A stretch of 64,000 nt of DNA, taken from Symbiodinium natans (taxonomy: Eukaryota; Sar; Dinophyceae; Suessiales; Symbiodiniaceae). Shown here one piece after another: positions 53,238 through 63,089 of the stretch. The stretch covers positions 1,093,913 through 1,157,912 of the forward strand of contig CAJNDS010002568.1 in the NCBI GenBank assembly GCA_905221605.1, read 5' to 3'. Both the position numbers and the translations under genes were made by a program. The notes under the pieces were generated by a model. It saw nothing but the letters and a program-made list of their open reading frames with translations. It made no database searches and had not been told where the DNA came from. Position 1 is the stretch's first letter. The number at the start of each line of letters is the position of its first letter.

Positions 53238-53640
53238 CTGAACCCTATGAACCCTATGAACCCTATGAACCCTATGAACCCTATGAACCCTATGAACCCT
53301 ATGAACCCTATGAACCCTATGAACCCTATGAACCCTATGAACCCTATGAACCCTATGAACCCTATGAACCCTATGAACCCTATGAACCCTATGAACCCTG
53401 TGTACCCTGTGAACCCTGTGAGCCCTGTGCCCTGTGAACCCTCAGATCTCTATGAACCCTGCGAACCCTATGAACCCTACGCACCCTAAACCCTGTGAAC
53501 CCTAAAACCCTAAACCCTATGAACTCTAAAGCCCTAAACCCCAAACCCCAAACCCCAAACCCTAAACCCCAACCCCCAAACCCTAAACCCTAAACCCCAA
53601 ACCCTAAACCCCAAACCCTAAACCCTGACCCCCAAGCCTG
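53238..53640 (+). repeat. CCCTATGAA nonamer array and telomere-like variants
   Basis: About 17 perfect ATGAACCCT units (53247-53398) that translate as Met-Asn-Pro, then degenerate CCCTGTGAA and CCCCAAA units. Not a gene. Confidence 0.9.
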
Positions 53641-53705
53641 CTGCATGTTGCTGAAGGCATCATCCAGAGACTCGAGGCCATAGCCGGAAGACATGGCGAG
53701 GTCGA
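53636..53705 (-). CDS. Candidate exon, possibly first
   Basis: Contains ATG TCT: MSSGYGLESLDDAFSNMQQA then WG. Array tracts lie on both sides. Confidence 0.45.
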
Positions 53706-53928
53706 GGGTTTAGGGTTTAGGGTTTAGGGTTTAGGGCTAGGGTTTAGGGTTTAGGGTTCAGGTGTCCAGCGAGACGGGTTAGGGTTTTGGGCATTCAAGG
53801 TTTTCGGGCAGATAAACGAAACAAACCCTAGGCTCCAAACCGCAGGGCTTCATGATTGTTTAGGGAAGCTAGGGTTTAGGTTTTAGGGTTTAGGGTTTAG
53901 GGTTTTGGGCATCAGGGTCTCAGGTCTT

Positions 53929-54090
53929 AGATGGCTTTGGGATTTGGGCTCATGGCTATTGAGGGACTAAGAGCCTCCACTATACTGGGCAGACGTGGGC
54001 CTGGGAATTCTGGCTGAGGGCTTTCACTGGGTTTTGGGTTTGCCTCGCCTGACCCGTTGATAGCCTTGAAGCTCCCCAAAGCCCTCAGTG
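53929..54090 (-). CDS. Candidate terminal exon, about 50 codons
   Basis: LRALGSFKAINGSGEANPKP, SESPQPEFPGPRLPSIVEAL, SPSIAMSPNPKAI, then TAA. Ser/Pro-rich. Product unknown. Confidence 0.4.
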
Positions 54091-54112
54091 TTCAGGGTTT
54101 AGGGTGCCCGCA

Positions 54113-54231
54113 GACCCTATATAAACGCCAAGAAGGCAGTGAGTATGAAGGCCAAGCTCACCGGAAAGCTTAAAACCCGTGCTTTCATGGTTGAGCTTCG
54201 AGCCATCGGTCCCTTCTCCGTTGATGATCAG
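54113..54231 (+). CDS. Candidate exon, strand uncertain
   Basis: Acceptor GTGCCCGCAG|A; reads PYINAKKAVSMKAKLTGKLK, TRAFMVELRAIGPFSVDDQ; possible donor AGA|GTGTAAG. The minus strand is also open (LIINGEGTDGSKLNHESTGF), so one strand is a shadow; plus is preferred for its acceptor. Confidence 0.4.
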
Positions 54232-54695
54232 AGTGTAAGGGCTTAGGGCTTAGGGTTTACTTGGGCCTTAAAGGGGTCCCGAGCTCCGGGGCGCAAGTGC
54301 TTTTTCTGTGTAGGGTTTAGGGTTTAGGGTTAGGTTTAGGGCTTAGGTTTAGGGTTTAGGGTTTAGGGTTTAGTTAAGGGCTTAGGGTTTAGGGTTTAGG
54401 GTACATGGACCGTGAGGGCCCTATAGCCAAGGGGGGAGGAGGGGGTTAAGCTTCGCGATTTAGGATCTCTACGCTACTCAGAAAGCAGGGATCTAGGGTT
54501 TGCTTGGTCAAACTAAGATGCTCCTGCCCAGTACGCCCAGTAAAGGAACGTATGCAACATCCCCCTAAACCCTAAACCCTAAACCCTAAACCCTAAACCC
54601 TAAACCCTCAACCCTAAACCCTAAACCCTAAACCCTAAACCCTAAACCCTAGACCCTAGACCCTAAACCTAAACCCTAAACCCTACACCCCACCC

Positions 54696-54800
54696 ATGAA
54701 ACTTCCTTCGCCCTTCGTCAAGGAACACGCGCCGCCAACTCTCCCAAACTGCCCCATCGACACATTCCCTCAGCCTGGCCTCCGAACTCTGTTAAAACCT
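54696..54800 (+). CDS. Candidate first exon with GTAAGC donor
   Basis: ATG-initiated, 35 codons: MKLPSPFVKEHAPPTLPNCP then IDTFPQPGLRTLLKP, donor CCT|GTAAGC. A TTTAGGG tract begins about 20 bases into the intron. Product unknown. Confidence 0.5.
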
Positions 54801-54831
54801 GTAAGCTGGGACTTAGGGTTTAGGTGCAGGG

Positions 54832-54912
54832 TTTAGGGTTTAGGGTTTAGGGTTTAGGGTTTAGGGTTTAGGGTTTAGGGTTTAGGGTTTAGGGTTTAGG
54901 GTTTAGGGTTTC
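54832..54912 (+). repeat. TTTAGGG array
   Basis: About 11 units in the presumed intron after exon 54696-54800. Confidence 0.9.
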
Positions 54913-54924
54913 GGGTAGTTGCAC

Positions 54925-55065
54925 GGTCCCTTAATATGGGCCCTTAAACGGGGGGCCCCTTATATACCCTTACGAAACCTTACACAACCCAAGGGCTCAT
55001 AGTTCGGGACCCTTTGAAGGAGGTAAGAGACCATATTCAGGGCCCGTTACCCTCCGAGATTTACG
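54925..55065. mobile_element. Family I element
   Basis: GGTCCCTTAATATGGGCCCTT start; GGAGGTAAGAGACCATATTC near the end. Confidence 0.5.
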
Positions 55066-55077
55066 GCAAACTGAAGC

Positions 55078-55355
55078 CCAAACCCTAAACCCTAAACCCT
55101 AAACCCCAAACCCTAAACCCTAAACCCTAAACCCCAAACCCGAAACCCTAAACCCTAAACCCTAAACCCTAAACCCCAAACCCTAAACCCTAAACCCCAA
55201 ACCCTAAACCCTAAACCCTCGACCTCTCGGTGGGTCCTGCCGCACCTGCTCGCGCCGGGTGGCCTCCAAGTTCTTTCGGAGCTGCTGCTGCCTGGGGACT
55301 CTGAGCCGAAGCCCTAAACCCTAAACCCTAAACCCTAAACCCTAAACCCTAAACC
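55078..55355 (+). repeat. CCCTAAA / CCCCAAA arrays flanking a candidate exon
   Basis: Arrays at 55080-55220 and 55312-55357, with only the 55222-55302 island between. Confidence 0.85.
55222..55302 (-). CDS. Candidate exon, coiled coil
   Basis: LRVPRQQQLRKNLEATRREQ then VRQDPPRGR. Several CAG units could be acceptors. Confidence 0.4.
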
Positions 55356-55657
55356 CTTAGGTGGTTTGTTAGAGTTGAAGCTTTAGGGTTCTTCGCTTCT
55401 GGGACAGGGTCGTCTCACGAGCCTAGAGACAGACCGAGATCATCCCCTTATGACCCCTATACGTATTCAATCTGTCAACTATTCCCAAGATGCCCGAAAC
55501 AAGCAGGCCCCTACGATATACACGCCGAACGACGTAGGTTGCAAATAGGCATCCCACAGGTTCACTTACTAGAGGGAAAAGAATGCCAATGCATGAAGGG
55601 AATTTTAGTAGTTTTAATCAATGGCAACATGACCCTAAACCCTAAACCCCAAACCCT

Positions 55658-55729
55658 AAACCCTCAACGGCGCAGAAGGATGTCTCAGGAACGAAGTCAC
55701 CCCCCCGGGGCCCGAAACTCTCTTTAAGG
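55658..55729 (+). CDS. Candidate terminal exon
   Basis: NGAEGCLRNEVTPPGPETLF then KG and TAG. Confidence 0.3.
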
Positions 55730-55892
55730 GCTAGAAGTAGAGACCCCTGGAATATGATCTGTATATATACCTTATGTAGTCTCTACATACCTAAGTAGCC
55801 CCTAAATCAGCCCCAAAAAACTCCTGAGGTCCCTTAGAAGGGTCCCTCCTTTCGTCCCTTGGCTAAGGCCTCGATACCTCCAAAATCCCTCT

Positions 55893-56000
55893 TTGGGATG
55901 TTCCCCCCTTATGCTGACAGTCCTTAATAGGGATTATAGTACCCCCTACTATAATCCCTATTCAGGACTGCTATGCTAGTATAAGGGGGAACATCCCAAG
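55893..56000. mobile_element. Family D element
   Basis: TTGGGATGTTCCCCCCTTATG / ATAAGGGGGAACATCCCAAG, with CCCCCTACTATAATCCC in the middle. Confidence 0.65.
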
Positions 56001-56149
56001 CCCATTCACCTTAAGGACCCCTGAGCGCCGACTTCTTTGCAGGTTATTCCTCGAAAGCCGTAGGTTCGGGGTTTAGGGTTTGGGGCTTGATGTTTAGGGC
56101 TTAGGGTTGCGTATGTGCCGTATGGGGTGACCCTACATTGACCCTAAAG

Positions 56150-56247
56150 CCAAGATTCGGGTTGAAACGAAGCCGAAGTCGTGGCTTTCCGGGGGGAAAA
56201 ACTGCCTTGAAAGGCTGGAATTCGCAACAGTCTCAGGGCTTCTTCGG
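56150..56247 (+). CDS. Candidate exon ending at a GTTTAGGG donor
   Basis: Acceptor CCCTAAAG|CC; reads KIRVETKPKSWLSGGKNCLE then RLEFATVSGLLR; donor CGG|GTTTAGGG. Both splice sites fall in CCCTAAA/TTTAGGG-like sequence. Product unknown. Confidence 0.55.
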
Positions 56248-56457
56248 GTTTAGGGCGTTAAGGGTTTAGAATCGATGTCCGTAGGGTAGAAGACTCACGG
56301 GCACCACGCTTTTCCTCAGAGGGCTTCGCGCGATCGGAAGGTCGATAGCCCTGAACCCTAGGGTTTAGGGTTTAGGGTTTAGGGTTTAGGGTTTAGGGTT
56401 TAGGGTTTAGCCCCCCCCCCCCCTTCGCACCCACAGCCGTCAGAACCTTTGGCGTAG

Positions 56458-56518
56458 TGAACCCTCGCGCGCTCTCACGAAGGAGCGGCTCTTGGACGCC
56501 TCCAGCGAGCAGTCGAAG
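56458..56518 (-). CDS. Candidate exon
   Basis: NFDCSLEASKSRSFVRARE before G|GTTCAC. Confidence 0.3.
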
Positions 56519-56519
56519 T

Positions 56520-57650
56520 TTAGGTTTCGGGGATTGGGATGGTTTAGTATTTAGGGGTTTAGGGTTTCGGGGTTAGGGGGTCAGGGGGTTAGGGGGTTAG
56601 GGGGGTTCGGGGGTTTGGGGGTTTAGGGGTTTCGGGGTTCAGGGTTTAGAATCATGAAAAGCCTTGCGCGCCAACCCGAAAACTGTAGAGTCCCAAACCC
56701 CAAGCCCCACATGCTTAAACACGAAGCCCCAAGTACAACCCTAAACGCCCTAAGAACCCTTTTAAGCTCTAAGCCCTGAAAAGTAAACCTTGAAGCCCTA
56801 TACATCCTAAAACCGCAACCCCTTCTAAGCACCCTAACCCTAAACCCTGAACCCTAAACCCTAACCCTAAACCCTAAACCCTAACCCCTAAACCCGAAAA
56901 CCCTAAACCCTAAACCCTTAACCCTAAGCCCTAACCCTAAAAAACCCTAAGCCAGCCCCACTGCCTCCTCTCGAATCACATCATCTCGGAAGCTCCTTTG
57001 ATTGAACTCAAGAGGCTTTTTTTCGGTTCAGGGGCTTTAGGGGTTTTAGGGGTTTTGGGGGTTTCAGGTGCTTTAGGGGTGTTAGGGGTTTAGGGTTTAA
57101 GGGTTTAAGGGGTTGCAGGGGTTTAGGGGTTTAGGGTTTGTGGGTTTTAGGGTTTAGGGGTTTCGGGTTTGGGGGCTTGGTCTCTAAGGGTCTGGGTTTT
57201 GGAGTTTAGGTTTCTTTCATAGGAATCGAGTCCCAAAGGGGGGGGCCCACGCAAAACTCTCAGAGTAAGGCCCCAAACCCCCAAAACCGGGCTCTTGTGG
57301 GCATTGGGAGAACGTCTGCTGTTAGGAATTTAGGGTTCTAGGGCCGCCGCGTTAGTGCTTTAGGGTTTGCAGCTCTTCGGGTTCATAGGGTTGAGAGTTT
57401 AGGGTTTTGGATAGAATCCCAAACCCTAAATCCTATTCAAATACCTGCGGCCCCGTCAGGACATCGGGACTCAAAGCCCATAGAAGCATGAGGGTTCAGG
57501 CTGTAGGGTTGAAAGATGAAGTCATCGGCAAACCCTAAACTCTAAACCCTAAAGTATAACCTTAAATACTAAACCCTAAACTAAACCCTAAATACTAGAC
57601 CCTAAACCCTAAACCCTAAACCCGAAACCCTAAGCCCTATAATGTAAGGG
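56520..57650. repeat. Degenerate GGGTTTAGGGG and CCCTAAA tracts, no gene supported
   Basis: Irregular telomere-like repeats (56540-56650, 56830-56960, 57030-57200, 57530-57640) with small spacers; nothing recognised in the spacers. Confidence 0.6.
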
Positions 57651-60600
57651 TTGCGGTGCCGCCATGTGTCCTGGGGGCTTCACATCTACCAGCTCAGTGT
57701 CGAAGATCAAAGTGGAGTTGGGCGGGATCTTTCCTCAGCTCAGCTTGCGGGGGGCTTTGTGATCTTGGGCGACCCTACGCCCTAAACCCTAATGCCCGAA
57801 ATCCTGAACCATTCGAGTTGAGAAAAGCAAGAGGTCTGCGGCTTCATGGAACGCTTGCTGCCTGAGATCTCCAAGGAGAAAAAGCTAAACTTTGGGCTTT
57901 TGGGGTGTTTAGGGCCTACTCAGTCGCCCCAAGGCCTCAAGAGCTTTGGCTTCAAGGCTGTTCCTAAACCCTACACCCTAGACCCTAATCCCTAAACGGT
58001 CTACAGGGAGGGGTGTCCGAGAAGCTTCCATGAGACGGCCCGAACACCAAAAATCCTTCCTTATAGGGGTTTCGGGCTTAGGGCCGGACCTCCTGAGGCT
58101 AAACGGCTTCAAGAAGTGGCAGGACTTGCATGGAGCTATAAAACAGATGCGAAGTTGAGGAGTTGAGGCTTCAGGTCTGAGGCTTTTCAGGGCTAAACCC
58201 TGAATCCTTCTTGGGATTTAGGCTTTACAGGGTTTGGGGTTTAGGGTGTGGGGTGTAGGCGGGCTAAAGATTAGATCGGGGACTCTGCCGCCCAGCTGCC
58301 CACCCTCTGCTCACCATATCCCAGATCTGCCGGAATGTAGAGGCGTCGCTTTCCGCCAACTCGCATGCCCTCCACTCCTTCGTCCCACCTGGGCTTCTTT
58401 CGAGGCCGGTTCAGGGTGCAGGCTTTGGGATGTGGGAGTTCTCTAAATTGGGCTCCCTGTTCGGGATCCCTATACAGTACGGCACCTCTTGTAAGAAGGA
58501 CCCCCAAATTGTGCCCTGGTTTAAGGTTGGCTTTTGGTGTTTTCGGGCCTGGCGGCATTTAGGGCTTTTGGTAGCTGGACACACTCAGCCCAGTCCGAAG
58601 GCCCGTGCTTATGGTCTGGTCCCAAAAGCCAAAAGCTCCCTTGTAGATTGCAAGTGTTTGGTTTAGGGCTTAGAGTTTAGGGTTTAGAGAACCCTAAACC
58701 CTAAACCCTAAACCCTAAACCCTAAACCCCAAACCCTAAACCCTTAACCCTAAACCCGAAACCCTAAACCCTAAACCCATTACAAGCAAAGTACATTTTC
58801 ATTTGCTCTGAAGGATGACACCTTGAACTTCACTCCCTAAACCAGGGTGCGCCAGGCCGTTCCAGTCTTTAGGGCCAGAGTTTCATCGGGTCCTGAACCC
58901 TACTTGGGAGTAAACCCTGAAAAAAAGAATATACTTTTTAGGTATAAGTAGCCATTATAGGAACCCAGAACCAAAAAAAGTACTAAAGTATAGTACTCCG
59001 AAGCCCAGTTAAAGGGCGGGGGGTTCAAGGGGAGTCTAGGGTCCAGTGTCTAGGGTCTAGGGCTTCGGGTACGCAGTGATGGTGGACTGAGCATGGCTTT
59101 AAAACCTGCGCACGCCGAGAACTGGAAGCTAAACCTAGAACCCTAAAGCCCTAAAGCCCTGAACACTTAAGCCCTTGAACCCTGAACCCTAAGGCCAAAA
59201 ACCCTAAGCCCTAAAAAACCAAAAGATCTGAAACTTGGTATGTTCCCCTGATATTAACAGTCCTTAACAGGGATTAGAATAGGGGTGCTAGAATCCCTAT
59301 TAAGGACTGTTAGGAAAATAATAGGGGGGAACATCCCAACCTGAAACCCTACAACCCTCAACTCGGTTCTGCGCAGCAAAATGGGCACCTCTTTATTAGG
59401 AGGTTTACGAAAATAAGGGACCCCCCAAATAGTAGGATTCCTTTACAATCAGGACCCCAAGGAGGTACCCCCAATTTCGGCAAGCCCATTATAAGATAGC
59501 GGAACATGAACGCAAAAGGGAAGCCTGAACCGCATAAGCCTTACAGACTGATAAGCCTCAAAAGGAAAGAGAACCCTGAACCTTCTACCTATACTGAACT
59601 TGGAACCGTAGCAAAAAAAAAATTGAGCTGCTTCCTAGGAATTACACTACCCAACAAATCAAAAAAAAACATTCCCAATAATCCCAAGATGGAGGCTCAT
59701 GGCCTCGTAGGACCCCCGAGATCCCTAAACCCCGACGACTCCCATAAGCCTGAGAACCCCAACTCCTCAAACCCAAGAGCCCTGAACCCTAAACCCTAAA
59801 CCCTAAACCCTAAACCATAGGCCGCCCGCGCCAGACGGCGGCCGGTACAACTGAACGCTACCGCTTCGAGATCTGCTTGCTTTGCCAAGCAGATCGAGCT
59901 TGCCACACCTGATGCATCCCTGCTAGCCATAGGGCACAATGTAATAATGGACTAACCCTAAACCCCCAACGTGCGACCCCGGCGGGGGAGGTGGGCCTAA
60001 GAAGCTGTTGCGCCCCCGCCAGGTTGCCCCCGCCCGGGTTCCCCCGCCAGGGTTGCCCCCGTCAGGGTTGCCCCTGCCAGGGTTGCCCCCCGCCAGGGTT
60101 GCCCCCACCAGGGTTGCCCCGCCAGGGGTTGCCCCCAACCAGGGTTGCCCCCGCCAGCGTGACAGCGTTGCCCCCACAGCAGGGTTGCCCCCTCCGGTTG
60201 CCCCCGCGAAATTGGCCTCGCCGCCTATTCAGGAATTGTGCACCTGTATGCTTCGTCGCCCTTGTCTATGAAGGGCCCTGCCAAAGTTCTCCATTAGTGG
60301 CCCCCGCCAGGGTCCAGACATAAAGAAATAGATATGTTTATACCTCACCTTGCGTTTGCCAGATTGCCCCCGTCAGGGTTCCCCCGCGCCAGGGTTGCCC
60401 CCGCCAGGGTTGCCCCCGCCAGGGTTGCCCCCGCCAGCCAGGCAACCCTGGCGGGGGCAACCCCCGCCAGGATTGCCCCCGCCAGGGTTGCCCCTGCCAG
60501 CAGTGCCGCTTTAGGTCCCGCCTGCCAGGGTTGCCCCCGCCAGGGTTGCCCCCGCCAGGGTTGCCCCCGCCAGGGTTGCCGCCCGCCAGGGTTGCCCGCG

Positions 60601-62939
60601 CCAGGGTTGCCCCCGCCCCCCACCAGGGTTGCAGACATAGAAATAAATATGTTTATACCTCACCTTGCCCCTGCCAGGGTTGCCCCCGCCAGGGTTGCCC
60701 CCACCAGGGTTGTCTCAGAGGTTTGCCCCCACCAGGGTTGCCTCTGCCAGTTGCCCTCGCCAGGGTTGCCCCCGCCAGGGTTGCCCTGTCAGGTTGCCCC
60801 GCCAGGGTTGCCCCCGCCAGGGTTGCCCGCCAGGATGCCCAGGGTTGTCCCCGCCATTTTTCATATTTTTAATCTACATTGTCTATCTTCTAATATTCCT
60901 TTCAAGAATTCCACTAATAATAAAATGGCATTTTTCCCTTTTATTATTAGTAAAGATTTCTATTAATTCTCGATCTATATCTTCTTCAAATTCATTTCGG
61001 CTTCTCTTCTTTCTCACATCCAGTGAATGCAGTAGAAGCATGTGGATTACTTACTCCCTTACATATCGTACCTGAATGGTATTTCTTATGCCAATATGCT
61101 ATGCTAAAAGCTGTACCAAATAAAAATGCAGGATTCATTATCTTTCATCCTATTTTACTTTATGAGAAGTCTTTCAATGTCATTCTATTTTAAAATTAAG
61201 ACGTCCAGTAGATTTAATGGTTGTTATCGCAACCCCGCCGGGTTGCCCAGTTTTACCCCTGCCAGGGTTGCCCCCACCAGGGTTGCCCCCGCCAGGGTTG
61301 CCGCCGAGTTAGGGTTGCCCTTGGCAGGGTTGCCCCCGCCAGGGTGACATTGCCCTCGCCGGGTTGCCCTGTCAGGGTTCCGCGCCTCCTCACGTCGCCT
61401 ACTCAGGAATTGTGCACCTTCTCTGCGACGGCCCTAGGCTTTGTCGTCCTTCTCTATGAAGTTTTGTTTAGTTGCCGAGCAGGGCTTCAAGTGCGAAGGG
61501 CCCTGTCAAAGTTCTCTATTAATTAATTGCCAGGGTTACCCATTAGTAGTCACCCCCGCCAGGGCCCCGCCAGGGTTGCCCCCGCCAAGGTTGACATATA
61601 TATATATATATATATGTAGAGAGAGAAACTTGCCGCCGCCAGGGTCTCATTTGCAAGATTGCTCTAAACAGGTTGTTGCCCCGGCCAAGGTTGCCCCAAC
61701 CCCGGCGCATGTCGCCTACTTGTGCACCTTCTCAGTGACGGCCCTCCCAGACCACCTGGTCCTCCTTGCGCGCTTGCGAGGCTTCGTCGTCCTTCTCTAT
61801 GAAGGAACCACAAGCTCCCTGCCAAAGTACTCTATTATTCTGCCAGGGTGCCGGCAACGTTGCCCTCGCCAGGGTTGCCCCCGCCAGGGTTGCGCCTGCC
61901 AGGGTTGTTTCCCACCGCATTCCCTCCATCTCATCCGGGTTATTCCGGAGTCCTGCGACCAACATGGCTCGGGTTGGAAAAACCGACACGGAGCTTGCCC
62001 TGGCTTAGCTATGGCCTTGAGGGTGTCTTAAACACAGTAGTTTGGATCCAGGACAGTGTAGGCTCAAGCAACAGCAGCAGTACGTCCCATCCCGGCCATC
62101 GGGGAGAGTGGAGGTGAAAGCCCCCTTGATAGGGGGGCCGTGGGGGGTAGACCGCTCTAAACCCGAAAAAGGCGGTAGTTCGGGTGGTTGGGGTGGGATC
62201 CGCTGCACCGAGACGGCCCGACCCGCCACCACTCCCTGGCGCGGGTCGGGACCGCGGCACTTTGGAACACCCTAAACCCTAAACCCTAAACCCTAAACCC
62301 TAAACCCTAAACCCTAAACCCTAAACCCTAAAAGAAGCTGCCGAGAGACCCAGGGATGACTTTGCCCACGCCCAGCTCAAACGTGATGGGCTTCTGGTGG
62401 TACCTTCGCTTGTGGGGCTTCTAGGGGTGTAGGGTTTAGGGTTTAGGGTCTATAGGGTTTAGGGGTTTGGGGTTTAGGCTGAAACCCTAAACCCTGTAGC
62501 CCAGACGGGCTTTTGCCCTCGAGGGCACCCTGCACACATACCTCCTCCCACTGCCTAGGGGTGGGCTGTTGCTTTGCCATACCCGTTAAGGGTTTATGGT
62601 TTAGGGCTTCAGTTTAGGGACTCGGGTCCTATACCTTTAACCCTAAACTTGGTAGCCCTGTAACCATACTATGGTAAGGGTACCCGTTTTGGGGTTGGGT
62701 ACTTTGTAAGGGGACCTTGCACAAAAGAAAGGAGCAAAAGGGCGCCACTGGGCGACCAGGGGTACCTGGCATTTTCTGGGGATCCTGGCCCCAGCTTCTG
62801 AGCGTCTGGTATATCCAGGAAGAAGGCCCTCGAGACTAAGCGCCCCTCCTTCTCTGCGATATCAGAGGATGTCTGGTCCTCGTGAAGTTGGTCTCCGAGC
62901 GTGCCCCGGAGCTTCTGCATCAGCTTCTCTTCGCCAAGG
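57630..62939 (-). CDS. FKBP-type peptidyl-prolyl cis-trans isomerase (C-terminal part, 4 exons)
   Basis: Proposed exons: 62939-62766, 62403-62350, 58388-58315 and 57733-57630. Exon 2 reads [18 protein letters not shown], exon 3 [19 protein letters not shown] then ADLGYG, and exon 4 [18 protein letters not shown], ending at TAG 57632-57630. These match the FKBP core in order: the KPxxFxLGxGxVIPGW strand and active-site Trp, the GMxxGxKRxLxIPxxLGYG segment, and the C-terminal IPPNxTLxFDxEL strand. The exon 2/3 join (CCT GG + G TGG) recreates PGWDEG exactly, and exon 3/4 gives LGYGKIPPN; both are GT-AG. The first exon is a 57-codon open stretch ([20 protein letters not shown] near its middle) that joins in phase; I do not recognise its domain, so its membership is less sure. 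Intron 2 is 3961 bp and contains a minisatellite. The 5' end is not identified. FKBPs catalyse proline isomerisation in protein folding. Confidence 0.8.
58905..59012. mobile_element. Degenerate family A-like element
   Basis: The AACCCAGAACCAAAAAAAG core is retained but the ends differ (TTGGGAGTAAACCC / AGTACTCCGAAGCCC). It lies inside the large FKBP intron. Confidence 0.35.
59237..59342. mobile_element. Family D element
   Basis: TTGGTATGTTCCCCTGATAT / AATAGGGGGGAACATCCCAA; lies in the large FKBP intron. Confidence 0.6.
59398..59492. mobile_element. Family E element
   Basis: GGAGGTTTACGAAAATAAGG / CCCCCAATTTCGGCAAGCCC with TAGTAGGATTCCTTTACAAT inside. Confidence 0.55.
60005..61915 (+). repeat. 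GCCAGGGTTGCCCCC minisatellite with embedded repeats, in the FKBP intron
   Basis: 15-bp units (60005-60230, 60360-60620, 60660-60855, 61250-61400, 61550-61600, 61855-61910). AATAAATATGTTTATACCTCA-type segments occur at about 60325 and 60640. A segment with TTGTGCACC...GTCCTTCTCTATGAAG occurs near 60236, 61407 and 61722. The 15-bp period keeps all frames open. Confidence 0.9.
60870..61215 (+). other. AT-rich segment inside the minisatellite
   Basis: Clearly lower GC than its surroundings, e.g. CTTTTATTATTAGTAAAG and TTTTACTTTATGAGAAG. No gene or element end recognised. Confidence 0.5.
62649..62762. mobile_element. Family A element in the first identified FKBP intron
   Basis: TTGGTAGCCCTGTAACCATAC start and CCACTGGGCGACCAGG end. 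It lies at the 5' edge of the 362-bp intron 62404-62765, within a few bases of the predicted GT donor. Confidence 0.55.
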
Positions 62940-62944
62940 CTCCG

Positions 62945-63065
62945 GTTTGAGGGTTTAGGGTTTAGGGTTTAGGGTTTAGGGTTTAGGGTTTAGGGTTTAG
63001 GGTTTAGGGTTTAGGGTTTAGGGTTTAGGGTTTAGGGTTTAGGGTTTAGGGTTTAGGGTTTAGGG
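62945..63065 (+). repeat. TTTAGGG array
   Basis: About 16 units just upstream (sense) of the FKBP exon 62939-62766. Confidence 0.9.
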
Positions 63066-63089
63066 TTAGGATTTAGGGTTGAGGGTTTA

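Noticed and set aside
53247-53489. Met-Asn-Pro repeat protein
   Set aside because: Translation of a perfect 9-bp array.
58085-58158. Plus-strand stretch [17 protein letters not shown] with stop
   Set aside because: It lies between two FKBP exons on the opposite strand; without transcript evidence it is treated as chance.
39565-59342. CRISPR-like spaced repeats
   Set aside because: Family D copies recur kilobases apart as paired inverted arms, without regular spacers or cas genes.
59506-59799. 97-codon ATG frame rich in Lys/Pro/Asn
   Set aside because: It starts in a family E element, runs through A-rich sequence and ends in a CCCTAAA tract; it lies within the FKBP intron.
59819-59935. Coding-like island in the FKBP intron (minus [20 protein letters not shown]; plus strand also open)
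   Set aside because: It lies inside an intron defined by a strong exon join and is open on both strands. It is a useful warning that single islands without a family match can be chance.
60334-60966. Open frames of RQGCP/PPPGL units and an apparent ATLAG pentapeptide-repeat protein on the other strand
   Set aside because: The 15-bp minisatellite yields 5-residue periodicity in every frame, and it lies inside the FKBP intron.
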